A stretch of DNA of 64,000 nucleotides. Origin: Bacteroidales bacterium (lineage in GTDB: Bacteria > Bacteroidota > Bacteroidia > Bacteroidales > VadinHA17). The notes beneath the pieces were generated by a model, which saw only the letters and a program-made list of their open reading frames with translations, did not search any database and was not told the DNA's origin. Position 1 is the stretch's first letter, and each line of letters starts with the position of its first letter. The position numbers were made by a program, and so were the translations under genes. Shown here in pieces: positions 8,608 to 16,222 of the stretch. The stretch spans positions 62,001-126,000 of the forward strand of contig JARGFQ010000003.1 of the NCBI GenBank assembly GCA_029210565.1, in the 5' to 3' direction.

Positions 8608-9309
8608 ATGAAAACTTTCCTGAGAAGATTTGAGAATAACAGGGACCTGGTCATTGTTTTCGGCACATGGGGTATAGATGAAAAAGCTTTCTCAAATCTA
8701 TGCACTGACAGGTTCGATTTCATCCTCTTCTACAACTACTCAGCTGACGAGCCGCTTATTCTTCCCGAGATGAAGACCTACCGCCGGGTAACCGTTATAG
8801 GATGGTCGCTTGGTGTCTGGGCGGCTGAGTACTACAGCCGGAAGATGGGCATCAAACCTGACCTTACAATTGCCATCAACGGCACGCCTGTGGCCGCTGA
8901 TGACAAATACGGCATCCCTCTCAGGATATTTGAAGCAACACTGGAGAACATATCGAACTACAGCATGGGTAAGTTCTATCTCAGGCTCTTTGGTACAAGA
9001 AGCCGTTTTGAGATGAACAGGCAATATATACCATCACGGTCGGAGAAGTCGCTCCATGATGAGCTCAGATGGCTCTACAACAGGATGATGGAGCCGGTGG
9101 AGACAGGATTTGTGTGGGACTATTCGATGATAGGATCGGAAGACCGTGTTTTCAGGGCTTCAAACCTGATCAGCTACTGGTCCATGCACCCCGAAACCAG
9201 GCAGATAATCGTAGATGCACCGCATTACCTGTTTGACAACTGGAATTCACTGGAAGAACTTATCCGGTATGTAAGGCGTTTCCGCTTCTCCCCCTTCCGC
9301 AACAAGTGA
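8608..9309 (+). CDS. bioG: BioG-like pimeloyl-ACP methyl ester esterase (DUF452)
   Basis: A 233-residue alpha/beta hydrolase of the DUF452/BioG family. BioG releases pimeloyl-ACP from its methyl ester at the end of the BioC-BioG route to biotin. The nucleophile elbow is GWSLG with Ser67; LVIVFGTWG near the start and FILFYNYSADE are family hallmarks; a late Asp (near IGSEDRVF) and His (DAPHYLF) can complete the triad. I chose the ATG at 8608 over a TTG four codons upstream. No bioC, bioF, bioA, bioD or bioB is adjacent, so the gene stands apart from a biotin operon. It begins only 12 nt after the structured RNA. Confidence 0.82.
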   Translation: MKTFLRRFENNRDLVIVFGTWGIDEKAFSNLCTDRFDFILFYNYSADEPLILPEMKTYRRVTVIGWSLGVWAAEYYSRKMGIKPDLTIAINGTPVAADDKYGIPLRIFEATLENISNYSMGKFYLRLFGTRSRFEMNRQYIPSRSEKSLHDELRWLYNRMMEPVETGFVWDYSMIGSEDRVFRASNLISYWSMHPETRQIIVDAPHYLFDNWNSLEELIRYVRRFRFSPFRNK

Positions 9310-9326
9310 CTGGCTGCGGCAGCCAG
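9310..9326 (+). terminator. Hairpin after bioG
   Basis: CTGGCTG-CGG-CAGCCAG is a perfect 7-bp stem that begins with the nucleotide just after the bioG stop. No U-run follows, so it may stabilise the 3' end or act only as a weak terminator. Confidence 0.4.
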
Positions 9327-9433
9327 GCTACCTTCTTCAGCACTGTTCAAAGGTAAAAGCGCCGACTATACTCTTTTCATTACAACAGTGACCGGCCGGA
9401 GAACTGGCGCTCTGCTGCAAAATAGAATCCTGT

Positions 9434-10768
9434 CTACAGGTCACGCAACAGTATATTGCCCTCCGATGATGCTATCAGTGTCTCGAACTTCGACAGGGCG
9501 GCATCTATCTTCCTGTAATCGGAGTTGTTGATGACTATCTTGTGCATGGAGCCTGAGGTTTCGAGCTTTTCCAGCAGGAATGAGAGTGTCATCTTGTTGA
9601 TATCGGTACCGGGCTGATAGATGTATCTCTCCTCCGTATCATCCCAAACCTCGGTAACCATCCCCGAATCCCTCAGCAGGTCAAGACATTCATGCACCGT
9701 ACGCGCCGGCAGGCTCAGTTGCTCGGATATCTCTTCCGGGGCCTTCGGCCTGGCTCCCCTGATGAAGTCGGTGACAAGCGCATGCATCACCAGCAGGGAG
9801 AGCCTCTTCTTCTGCCGCGGAGAGACATTCTGGACGTCAAACTCAAATTCATACCGGGTGATATTCTGCATGTAGTATGAAAGCTGTGCACCCATCAGCA
9901 GCACTACCCAGCTCATCTGTATCCAAATCATCAGAAGTGGGATGGCTGCAAAGCTTCCGTAAAGTGTGCCAAGTTTGGTGAGACCAACCTGCGACTCAAC
10001 ATAGAGTATCTGTATAATCTGCAGGGCTATGCCCGCAACGATGCCTGAGATGATGGCCGACCTTACCCTTACCCTGGTGTTGGGCATCACAAGAAAAGCG
10101 GCCGTCGATACCAGACAGAGCAGTATAAAGGGCAGGAGCTTCACCAGAAATGAGACCATCGGCTTCAGTCCTTCAAGCATGTCAGACCTGCCCAGCAGTT
10201 CGTTCAGCCTGGTGGTTGCAAGCACCGTGACACTGCTGGAGGCAATGAAGATCACAGGCACGAGGAAGATGATGGCAAGATAATCTGTCAGCTGACGGTA
10301 CCATACCCTCGTCTCTTCCACCCTCCAGATGGAGTTAAAGGTGCTCTCGACGTAGCTCAGAAGCTGTCCTACCGTATAGAAGAGAAAGGCCACCCCGATA
10401 CCCGCCAGCCAGCCGCCACTGGTCTGCTCAAGGGTGTTGTTTGCAAAATCAAGTATCCAGTTCATCACCTGCTCCTGGTTGTGGAACTGCATTATGATCT
10501 GCGCCCTCATCTCATCGTGAAGCCCGAAACCCTTGGCAATGCCAAAGGCAAGTGCGATGAGGGGTATGACCGAAAGAATAGAAAAAAAAGTGAGCGCAGA
10601 AGCCTTAATGTAAATATTGTCTCTCTTTATCCCCTTGTATAGAAGGTAGATGATCCTTCCCTGTCTAACCCAGTAAGGCTTTGAATTCCCGACCCTCTCT
10701 TTCAGGATCTGCCATCCCTGGCCGGCTTTCTGCAGGACTGCCTGGCTTATATCATTGAGCGCTCTCAT
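9434..10768 (-). CDS. YihY/BrkB family membrane protein
   Basis: A 444-residue inner-membrane protein of the YihY/virulence factor BrkB family. After a soluble N-terminal 50 residues there are six hydrophobic segments between about 50 and 290, including the family stretch ASALTFFSILSVIPLIALAFGIAKGFG and LLMIWIQMSWVVLLMGAQLSYY. The last 130 residues are soluble and look like a winged-helix domain (EEISEQLSLPARTVHECLDLLRDSGMV), a common extension in Bacteroidota members. The molecular function of the family is not firmly known. It is divergent from the comB-like gene with 87 nt between starts. Confidence 0.88.
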   Translation of the reverse strand: MRALNDISQAVLQKAGQGWQILKERVGNSKPYWVRQGRIIYLLYKGIKRDNIYIKASALTFFSILSVIPLIALAFGIAKGFGLHDEMRAQIIMQFHNQEQVMNWILDFANNTLEQTSGGWLAGIGVAFLFYTVGQLLSYVESTFNSIWRVEETRVWYRQLTDYLAIIFLVPVIFIASSSVTVLATTRLNELLGRSDMLEGLKPMVSFLVKLLPFILLCLVSTAAFLVMPNTRVRVRSAIISGIVAGIALQIIQILYVESQVGLTKLGTLYGSFAAIPLLMIWIQMSWVVLLMGAQLSYYMQNITRYEFEFDVQNVSPRQKKRLSLLVMHALVTDFIRGARPKAPEEISEQLSLPARTVHECLDLLRDSGMVTEVWDDTEERYIYQPGTDINKMTLSFLLEKLETSGSMHKIVINNSDYRKIDAALSKFETLIASSEGNILLRDL

Positions 10769-10855
10769 CGGTTTTTGAACCGTAACTGCCGGAAGGCAAA
10801 TTTAAGAAATCATCTTCAAACAGTATTGCTATCTTCACACTTTGATCTTTATAAG

Positions 10856-11557
10856 ATGGAAATCACCATAAAAGAGTTTGTCAGAGGGGCTCAGGAGGCT
10901 GAGGGAGTGACAGTTATCATTGATGTCTTCCGCGCCTTCAGCACCGCATGCTATGCCTTTGACAGCGGAATAAAACGACTTATTGACGTAGACACCCCTG
11001 ACAAAGCCTTTGCCCTAAGGGATAAACTTGGGGCTGACGCAATTATTGCAGGAGAACAGAATGAAATGAAGCCTGAGGGATTTGACTTCGGGAACAGTCC
11101 GACAGAGATGCTCACCGGCCGGCTGGAGGGAAAGACAATGATACACTGCACAACTGCAGGTACTAACGGTATCGTGAATGCTGCCGGAGCTACCGAGATG
11201 TTTGGAGCAGGACTTGTCAACGCAGGGGCAGTGGCTTCATATATCTCAATGCTGAACCCCGAAAAAGTCACCCTGGTGGCCATGGGTTACAGGGCAGTCG
11301 AATCAGCCGCGGAAGACCTGTTGTGCGCCAGCTACATCAGAGACATGCTCATGGGTCATGAAAGAGACATCGCACAAGAGATTGAAGCCCTGAGAAAGGA
11401 TTCGGGAAAAAGGTTCTTCGACCCTGCCAATATCAACCTCAGTCCGCCAACTGATTTCTTTCTCTGCACTGACCTTAACCGTTTTAACTTCGTGCTCAGG
11501 GCTGTAATGACAAACCACGGGCAAGCAGAGATATTGCGAATTGACATAAACCACTGA
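10856..11557 (+). CDS. comB: 2-phosphosulfolactate phosphatase-like protein (ComB family)
   Basis: A 233-residue ComB-family phosphatase. In coenzyme M biosynthesis ComB dephosphorylates 2-phosphosulfolactate; bacterial members are also linked to sulfonate metabolism. Family motifs: VIIDVFRAFST (20-30), GEQNEMKPEGFDFGNSPTE (66-84) and the CTTAGTNGI loop (98-106). I use the ATG at 10856 (MEITIKEF...), because a TTG 81 nt upstream would add a stretch unlike the family. No other sulfolactate or coenzyme M gene is nearby, so the physiological substrate is inferred only from the family. Confidence 0.85.
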   Translation: MEITIKEFVRGAQEAEGVTVIIDVFRAFSTACYAFDSGIKRLIDVDTPDKAFALRDKLGADAIIAGEQNEMKPEGFDFGNSPTEMLTGRLEGKTMIHCTTAGTNGIVNAAGATEMFGAGLVNAGAVASYISMLNPEKVTLVAMGYRAVESAAEDLLCASYIRDMLMGHERDIAQEIEALRKDSGKRFFDPANINLSPPTDFFLCTDLNRFNFVLRAVMTNHGQAEILRIDINH

Positions 11558-11617
11558 TCTGCCTCACCCTTTATGGCAGGAAAATTGTACAACCGCAACA
11601 GATCAACATACTGACAG

Positions 11618-13045
11618 ATGAACATCAGACACACGGCAGCATACCTTATCATTTCTTTTCTTTCGTTATCAGGATTCATGAACGGTCAGCCGGGCCACTC
11701 GATAAGCGTCACAGTCGACGGCGCTTCCAAAGCCACTGTCAGGCTGGCATACCATGTCGGAAGCCAGCAGTATGTCAGAGACAGCCTGGTTGCTGACAGT
11801 AACGGCAGATGCAACTTTACAGGGGCAGACAGGCTTCCTCCGGGAGTATATATGATCGTTCTTCCGGGAAATACTTTCTTTGAGTTCCTCGTGGGAGATG
11901 ACCAGTATTTTGATATTAGCTGCGATGCAAAAGATCCGGGAGGAACACTTTCTTTCAGGGGCTCCGAGGAAAACCAGAGGTTCCTGGACTACCAGAAAAA
12001 ATGGAAGGTGCTTCAGGAGGAAGCAGTGAATCTCTCTGCCGGACTCAGGGATTCGAGCCTGTCAAAGGGGGAGGCGGATCTCCGGAAAGAAAAACTGGCT
12101 GCGCAGGAGAAGAAGATGAAACAATATCTTCATCAGGTCGCCGAAAGCAACAAGGGAACCCTTCTGGGTGCAATAGCAAAGTCAATAATCCCTCCTGAGC
12201 CTTTTGTCCCGATACTCCCTCCCGGCACTTCCAACCGCGACTCGGTTAGCAGGCTGCTTACATACATTCACTATAAGGATCATTTCTTTGACAATGTCGA
12301 TCTTTCTCAACCCGGATTGATACGCAGCCCGATCCTGGGCGGCAGGCTCGAACAGTTCTTCAGGCAGGTGGTTATACAGATGCCTGACTCCATCATCAGG
12401 GAGGCCGACAGGCTTCTCGGGAAAAGTGCCGGTAATGACGACGTCTTCCAGTATGTGGCCGTCTGGATCATGAACAGGTACGCATCGAGTGAGATCATGG
12501 GTCATGACGCGGTGGTTGTACATCTTGCAGATAAAGTATACCTGGCCGGCAAGGCCCCGTGGGCGACCAAAGAGTACCTGGCAGAACTGGAGAAAAGAGT
12601 CAACAGGCTCAGATCCAACCTGATAGGACAGAAGGCGCCGGAACTGCTGATGAACTCCTTTGCCGGACACTATGTCTCTCTCTATGACGTTGAAGCTGAC
12701 TACACGATAGTCTATTTCTGGGAGCCTGACTGCGGTCACTGCAAGGTTGCCACACCCATTCTGCGCGATTATTACAAGGCAAACAGGGATAAAGGGATAG
12801 AGGTTTTTGCCGTATGCACCCATCATGACAGGGAAAAATGGGAGAAATACATCGTTGATAACGGGCTAAGCTGGATCAACGGCTGGGATCCGGAACGACT
12901 GAGCCGGTTTGATCATTTTTACAATGTAGACTCCACTCCTCTCATCTATATTCTTGACAGGGAAAAGAAGATCATTGCCAAGCGTCTGGCTGCCGAAGAT
13001 GTGTCGTCATTCATTGATGCCTACAAAAAGTTCAGTAGCCGGTGA
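11618..13045 (+). CDS. Thioredoxin-like protein with DUF4369/DUF5106-type N-terminus
   Basis: A 475-residue exported protein. A signal peptide (residues 1-23, ending FMNGQ) is followed by a DUF4369-like beta domain (ISVTVDGASKATVRLAYHVGSQQY), a helical middle with DUF5106 character, and a C-terminal thioredoxin fold. The active site is EPDCGHCK with C372 and C375. Such TlpA-like proteins reduce or shuffle disulfides in the periplasm or outer envelope of Bacteroidota. A gap of 2 nt separates its stop from the convergent btuD stop. The exact partner proteins cannot be told from the sequence. Confidence 0.85.
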   Translation: MNIRHTAAYLIISFLSLSGFMNGQPGHSISVTVDGASKATVRLAYHVGSQQYVRDSLVADSNGRCNFTGADRLPPGVYMIVLPGNTFFEFLVGDDQYFDISCDAKDPGGTLSFRGSEENQRFLDYQKKWKVLQEEAVNLSAGLRDSSLSKGEADLRKEKLAAQEKKMKQYLHQVAESNKGTLLGAIAKSIIPPEPFVPILPPGTSNRDSVSRLLTYIHYKDHFFDNVDLSQPGLIRSPILGGRLEQFFRQVVIQMPDSIIREADRLLGKSAGNDDVFQYVAVWIMNRYASSEIMGHDAVVVHLADKVYLAGKAPWATKEYLAELEKRVNRLRSNLIGQKAPELLMNSFAGHYVSLYDVEADYTIVYFWEPDCGHCKVATPILRDYYKANRDKGIEVFAVCTHHDREKWEKYIVDNGLSWINGWDPERLSRFDHFYNVDSTPLIYILDREKKIIAKRLAAEDVSSFIDAYKKFSSR

Positions 13046-13047
13046 GT

Positions 13048-14055
13048 CTACTCTTCAGGCAGGTGAACCATCAGTTCATACAATGTCGAAAAAGATCTTG
13101 TTTCAGAGCCTTCAGCAAGTGTCCACCGCCATCCTTCCGGTCCTGTTTGCACCTTAACTCTTACTGATGCCTGCTGATCCACGGCGTAGCCGCATCTGCC
13201 AAGGGCTTTTTCTGTCAGGCTGAGAGCAGGAGCGTCACCCTCAAGAGCAATGCCCTTCCTCCTTCCCCTTACAAAGCTGAAGGTGCCTTCCTTGCTGCTG
13301 AACGAGAGCAGCGGGCTCTCAAAGGCCCGTGCGATGGTACCTGACAGTATCAGGTCTTCGGGAGCTCCTTCAATTATACATTCACCATCCATAAGCCATA
13401 TCCTGTCAGCCTCGTTGAGAGCTGTATCGAGGTCATGGGTTGAATAGATGACGCATTTGCCCTTCTCCCTGGTCAGTTTTCTCAGCAGGCTTACTATGCC
13501 GTATCGTGACGGCAGGTCAAGAAATGCGGTGGGCTCATCCATGACCAGCAACTCTGTATCCTGAGCCAGCGAACGTGCAATGAGGGTTCTCTGTCGCTCG
13601 CCGTCGGATATGCTGTCGAGCCTTCGTCCGGCAAGTGTCAGCATGCCAGTATCTTCGAGAGCATGGTCAACAGCCTCCCTGTCAGCATTTGTCATAGTGC
13701 CTATCCAGTTGGTGTAGGGGAAGCGCCCCAGTGACACTGCATTGCGGACACTGATATTGCGTTCGGCCACCGGCTCCGTGGAGGTAAAGCTTACTATCCT
13801 GGGCAGCATGGTACTGCCAATGGAGTGCAGATCCCTGCCGTGGAGCCGTATCTTCCCCCCTACCGCCGACTGCAATGATACCAGAGTCCTCAGCAGGGTG
13901 CTCTTTCCGGCGCCGTTACGGCCTATCAGTGCCACCAGCTCACCTGACCCGGCACTGACGGATAGATGCTCCATGACCCTGATGCTCCTGCGGCGCGAGG
14001 CATACCCTATGGTGAGCTCTTCTGTCTCTGCTATCACGATTCCTCTCTTCTTCAT
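13048..14055 (-). CDS. btuD: Cobalamin/iron-type ABC transporter ATPase with C-terminal extension
   Basis: ATP-binding subunit of the FecE/BtuD type, 335 residues. Walker A is GRNGAGKST (45-53), the signature is ISDGERQR and Walker B is LLVMDEPTAFLD. The start is the ATG at 14055, which overlaps the btuC stop by 4 nt (ATGA); the longer open frame upstream lies inside btuC. The last 80 residues after about 255 are an extra domain (from EGTFSFVRGRRKG to LYELMVHLPEE) not needed for ATP hydrolysis; I do not recognise it. As the last gene of the riboswitch-headed operon it is assigned to cobalamin import. Confidence 0.88.
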   Translation of the reverse strand: MKKRGIVIAETEELTIGYASRRRSIRVMEHLSVSAGSGELVALIGRNGAGKSTLLRTLVSLQSAVGGKIRLHGRDLHSIGSTMLPRIVSFTSTEPVAERNISVRNAVSLGRFPYTNWIGTMTNADREAVDHALEDTGMLTLAGRRLDSISDGERQRTLIARSLAQDTELLVMDEPTAFLDLPSRYGIVSLLRKLTREKGKCVIYSTHDLDTALNEADRIWLMDGECIIEGAPEDLILSGTIARAFESPLLSFSSKEGTFSFVRGRRKGIALEGDAPALSLTEKALGRCGYAVDQQASVRVKVQTGPEGWRWTLAEGSETRSFSTLYELMVHLPEE

Positions 14056-15092
14056 CTCCTCCCTCCCGTTGCGTTCTTGCCGAGTATTATCCACAGGACG
14101 ACAGGTATCCCGATCAGTGAGGTGACGGTATTGACCGGAATGATTTGTCCTCCGCCGGGTGCTGTGGAGATCAGGTCGCTCACCAGCAGAATGGCAGCGC
14201 CAAAGAGAGCTGTCCCGGGCATAAGTGCACGGTGATCGGTAGTTCTGAAGAGCAGTCGTGCCATGTGCGGCACAGCCACCCCGATGAAGGCCAGGGGGCC
14301 GCAAAATGCCGTCACACTGCCTGCCAGTATGCTCGCTGCGGCCAGAAGCATCAGCCGTGTGCTCCTCATGCGCACACCTACAGTACGGGAGAAGGTCTCA
14401 CCCATAAGCATCGCATTAAGCGGCTTGACCATGACAAAGGCCAGGATCATGCCTGCCAGCGCAGCAATGCTCAGGGCCCTGAGCTGTTGCCACGAGATGT
14501 TGCCAAGGTTGCCCATAGTCCAGATGACATATGTCCTGAGCATCGTCTCATTGCTGAAATACTGCAGCAGGCTCACCACGGCAGAGATGGCACTGGCAAG
14601 CATCAGGCCGACGATAAGCACCGTCATTATATCACGCATGCGCGAAGAGACCGCCATGATGATCACCATCACCATCCCTGCACCGGCCCAGGCGGCAAGG
14701 ATCATGCCCCACCCCTGCAGAGGGCTGTCGGCAGCGATGGCAAACAGCGGAGAGAGCGTAAGCACTGTCAGTGCTACTCCGAGGCCGGCACCGGAGCTGA
14801 TGCCCAGCACATCGGGACCGGCGAGAGGATTGCGGAAGAGGGTCTGCATCAGCAGCCCGCTGACAGATAGTGCCGCTCCGGCAATGACAGCCGTGAGAGC
14901 CCTGGGAAGACGAAACTCCATCACGATGATCTCACTCTCCGGTGACCCCTCTCCAAAGAGAGCCCTCACCACGTCACCAGCCTCAAGAGGTGTTCCCCCA
15001 AAAAGAATATCGGCACAGAAAAGCAGCAGGGTGACCAGAAACAGTCCGGTCATCGCCAGTGAAAGCTTCAAGGATGGCAGCCACTCTCTCAT
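14052..15092 (-). CDS. btuC: Cobalamin-type ABC transporter permease (FecCD/BtuC family)
   Basis: A 346-residue FecCD-family permease with about ten membrane segments. Family signatures are visible: RLPRALTAVIAGAALSVSGLLMQTLFRNPLAGPDVLGISSGA near residues 60-105 and the late FCGPLAFIGVAVPHMARLL stretch. It forms the inner-membrane channel of the cobalamin importer with btuD and receives substrate from btuF. It overlaps btuF and btuD by 4 nt on each side, showing translational coupling. Confidence 0.92.
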   Translation of the reverse strand: MREWLPSLKLSLAMTGLFLVTLLLFCADILFGGTPLEAGDVVRALFGEGSPESEIIVMEFRLPRALTAVIAGAALSVSGLLMQTLFRNPLAGPDVLGISSGAGLGVALTVLTLSPLFAIAADSPLQGWGMILAAWAGAGMVMVIIMAVSSRMRDIMTVLIVGLMLASAISAVVSLLQYFSNETMLRTYVIWTMGNLGNISWQQLRALSIAALAGMILAFVMVKPLNAMLMGETFSRTVGVRMRSTRLMLLAAASILAGSVTAFCGPLAFIGVAVPHMARLLFRTTDHRALMPGTALFGAAILLVSDLISTAPGGGQIIPVNTVTSLIGIPVVLWIILGKNATGGRR

Positions 15093-16222
15093 TCCAGCCT
15101 CCTGTAGAAATATTGTGTGTAGCCGGGCAGAAGCTCTGGATGAAGGATGGATACCATATCCATAAGCAGGATGTCAGGACGCACGACTGCCGTCTCCCAG
15201 TAGTCGTTGCCTCCGGCAGGAGTTATCCTTTTCCTGTTGTTCCATACCCCGCCCTCCCTGCATACCGGCAGCCGGCTGAGACGATGGTCAGCGGTATTGA
15301 TTTCGTCAAGGCTCTCCGCCATGCCGGGATTGATCCATATATCAGCATCAGCAGCACGCCTGAATACTGCCTCCACCGAAAAGGGGACAGAATGGGCTTC
15401 AGTCATGTCAGCGAAGAGGTACCTGCCACCGGCATCTTCGATAAGCCTCCCTGTGTATGAGTTGCCGGGCGAGACATACCATACATCCTCCCAGGGTGCA
15501 CCCAGAAGCACGGCTGGTCTTTCCCCCGCACTGCTCCTCACCCTGTCCGCGAGATCGTCATATCGCCGTGACACCTCTGCAAAGAGACTGTCAGCCTTCT
15601 TCCTCCTGCCTGTGAGTAGCCCGAATAGCCTTATCCAGCCGGCACGTGACAGCGGATGCTCTTCCAGGTAATCTGCATTGTAGATCACCTTTATCCCCAG
15701 CGAAGAGAGCTTCCCCAGTTGCCCTGACGACGGGTCGGCAACGCCGTAGGCCATCACCAGGTCTGGTTTGAGTGCAATTATCAGTTCATTGTTGAGGTTG
15801 CCCTCGTATCCGACCTCGCGAACTGACCCGCTGGTCACTGCGTCAAGGATCAGAGTGTCATAAAACAACCCGGGACCGGAGATACCTGCCAGCAGGTCAG
15901 CGGCACCAAGCGCCGTGAGCATGGCAGTATGGGTGGTAGACATGCAGATCATCCTATTTACAGGCACATATATCACCCTGCTCTCATCAAGAGTAGCCGG
16001 TATGGCCATTCCCCGGGGAAGGAGAAAGTACTCGAGCTCAGTGCCGTGCGAGTTCTGCCACGGATCCCTGATCACCACCCTGACATACTCCTCCTTCTCT
16101 TCTATTACAAGACGTGATGAGGCAGGGGGCAGCACGTTCTCCTTCTGTGCCGGAGTTTCACTGCCATGGCGGCATGAGTAGAGAATTATGGTCGCCGCGA
16201 TGATGAAATACGAAACCTTCAT
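15089..16222 (-). CDS. btuF: Cobalamin-type ABC transporter substrate-binding lipoprotein
   Basis: A 377-residue periplasmic-binding lipoprotein of the BtuF/FhuD type. The signal ends in LYSC with Cys17 as the lipid site. The fold signature STTHTAMLTALGAADLLAGISGP (about 97-119) and ELIIALKPDLVMAYGV are typical of helical-backbone metal/cobalamin binders. Start and the stop of the upstream protease gene overlap by one nucleotide (TAATG). It passes cobalamin from the outer-membrane receptor to btuCD. Specificity for cobalamin is inferred from the riboswitch and btuB/btuG neighbours. Confidence 0.88.
   Translation of the reverse strand: MKVSYFIIAATIILYSCRHGSETPAQKENVLPPASSRLVIEEKEEYVRVVIRDPWQNSHGTELEYFLLPRGMAIPATLDESRVIYVPVNRMICMSTTHTAMLTALGAADLLAGISGPGLFYDTLILDAVTSGSVREVGYEGNLNNELIIALKPDLVMAYGVADPSSGQLGKLSSLGIKVIYNADYLEEHPLSRAGWIRLFGLLTGRRKKADSLFAEVSRRYDDLADRVRSSAGERPAVLLGAPWEDVWYVSPGNSYTGRLIEDAGGRYLFADMTEAHSVPFSVEAVFRRAADADIWINPGMAESLDEINTADHRLSRLPVCREGGVWNNRKRITPAGGNDYWETAVVRPDILLMDMVSILHPELLPGYTQYFYRRLE

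Noticed and set aside
14056..14304. N-terminal extension of the btuD frame
   Set aside because: It lies wholly inside btuC in another frame; the ATG at 14055 gives the normal ABC start and a 4-nt coupling overlap.
14145..15165. Long plus-strand frames opposite btuC
   Set aside because: Low-complexity translations rich in Ala, Ser, His and Gln with no family motifs; they are shadows of the GC-rich membrane protein gene.
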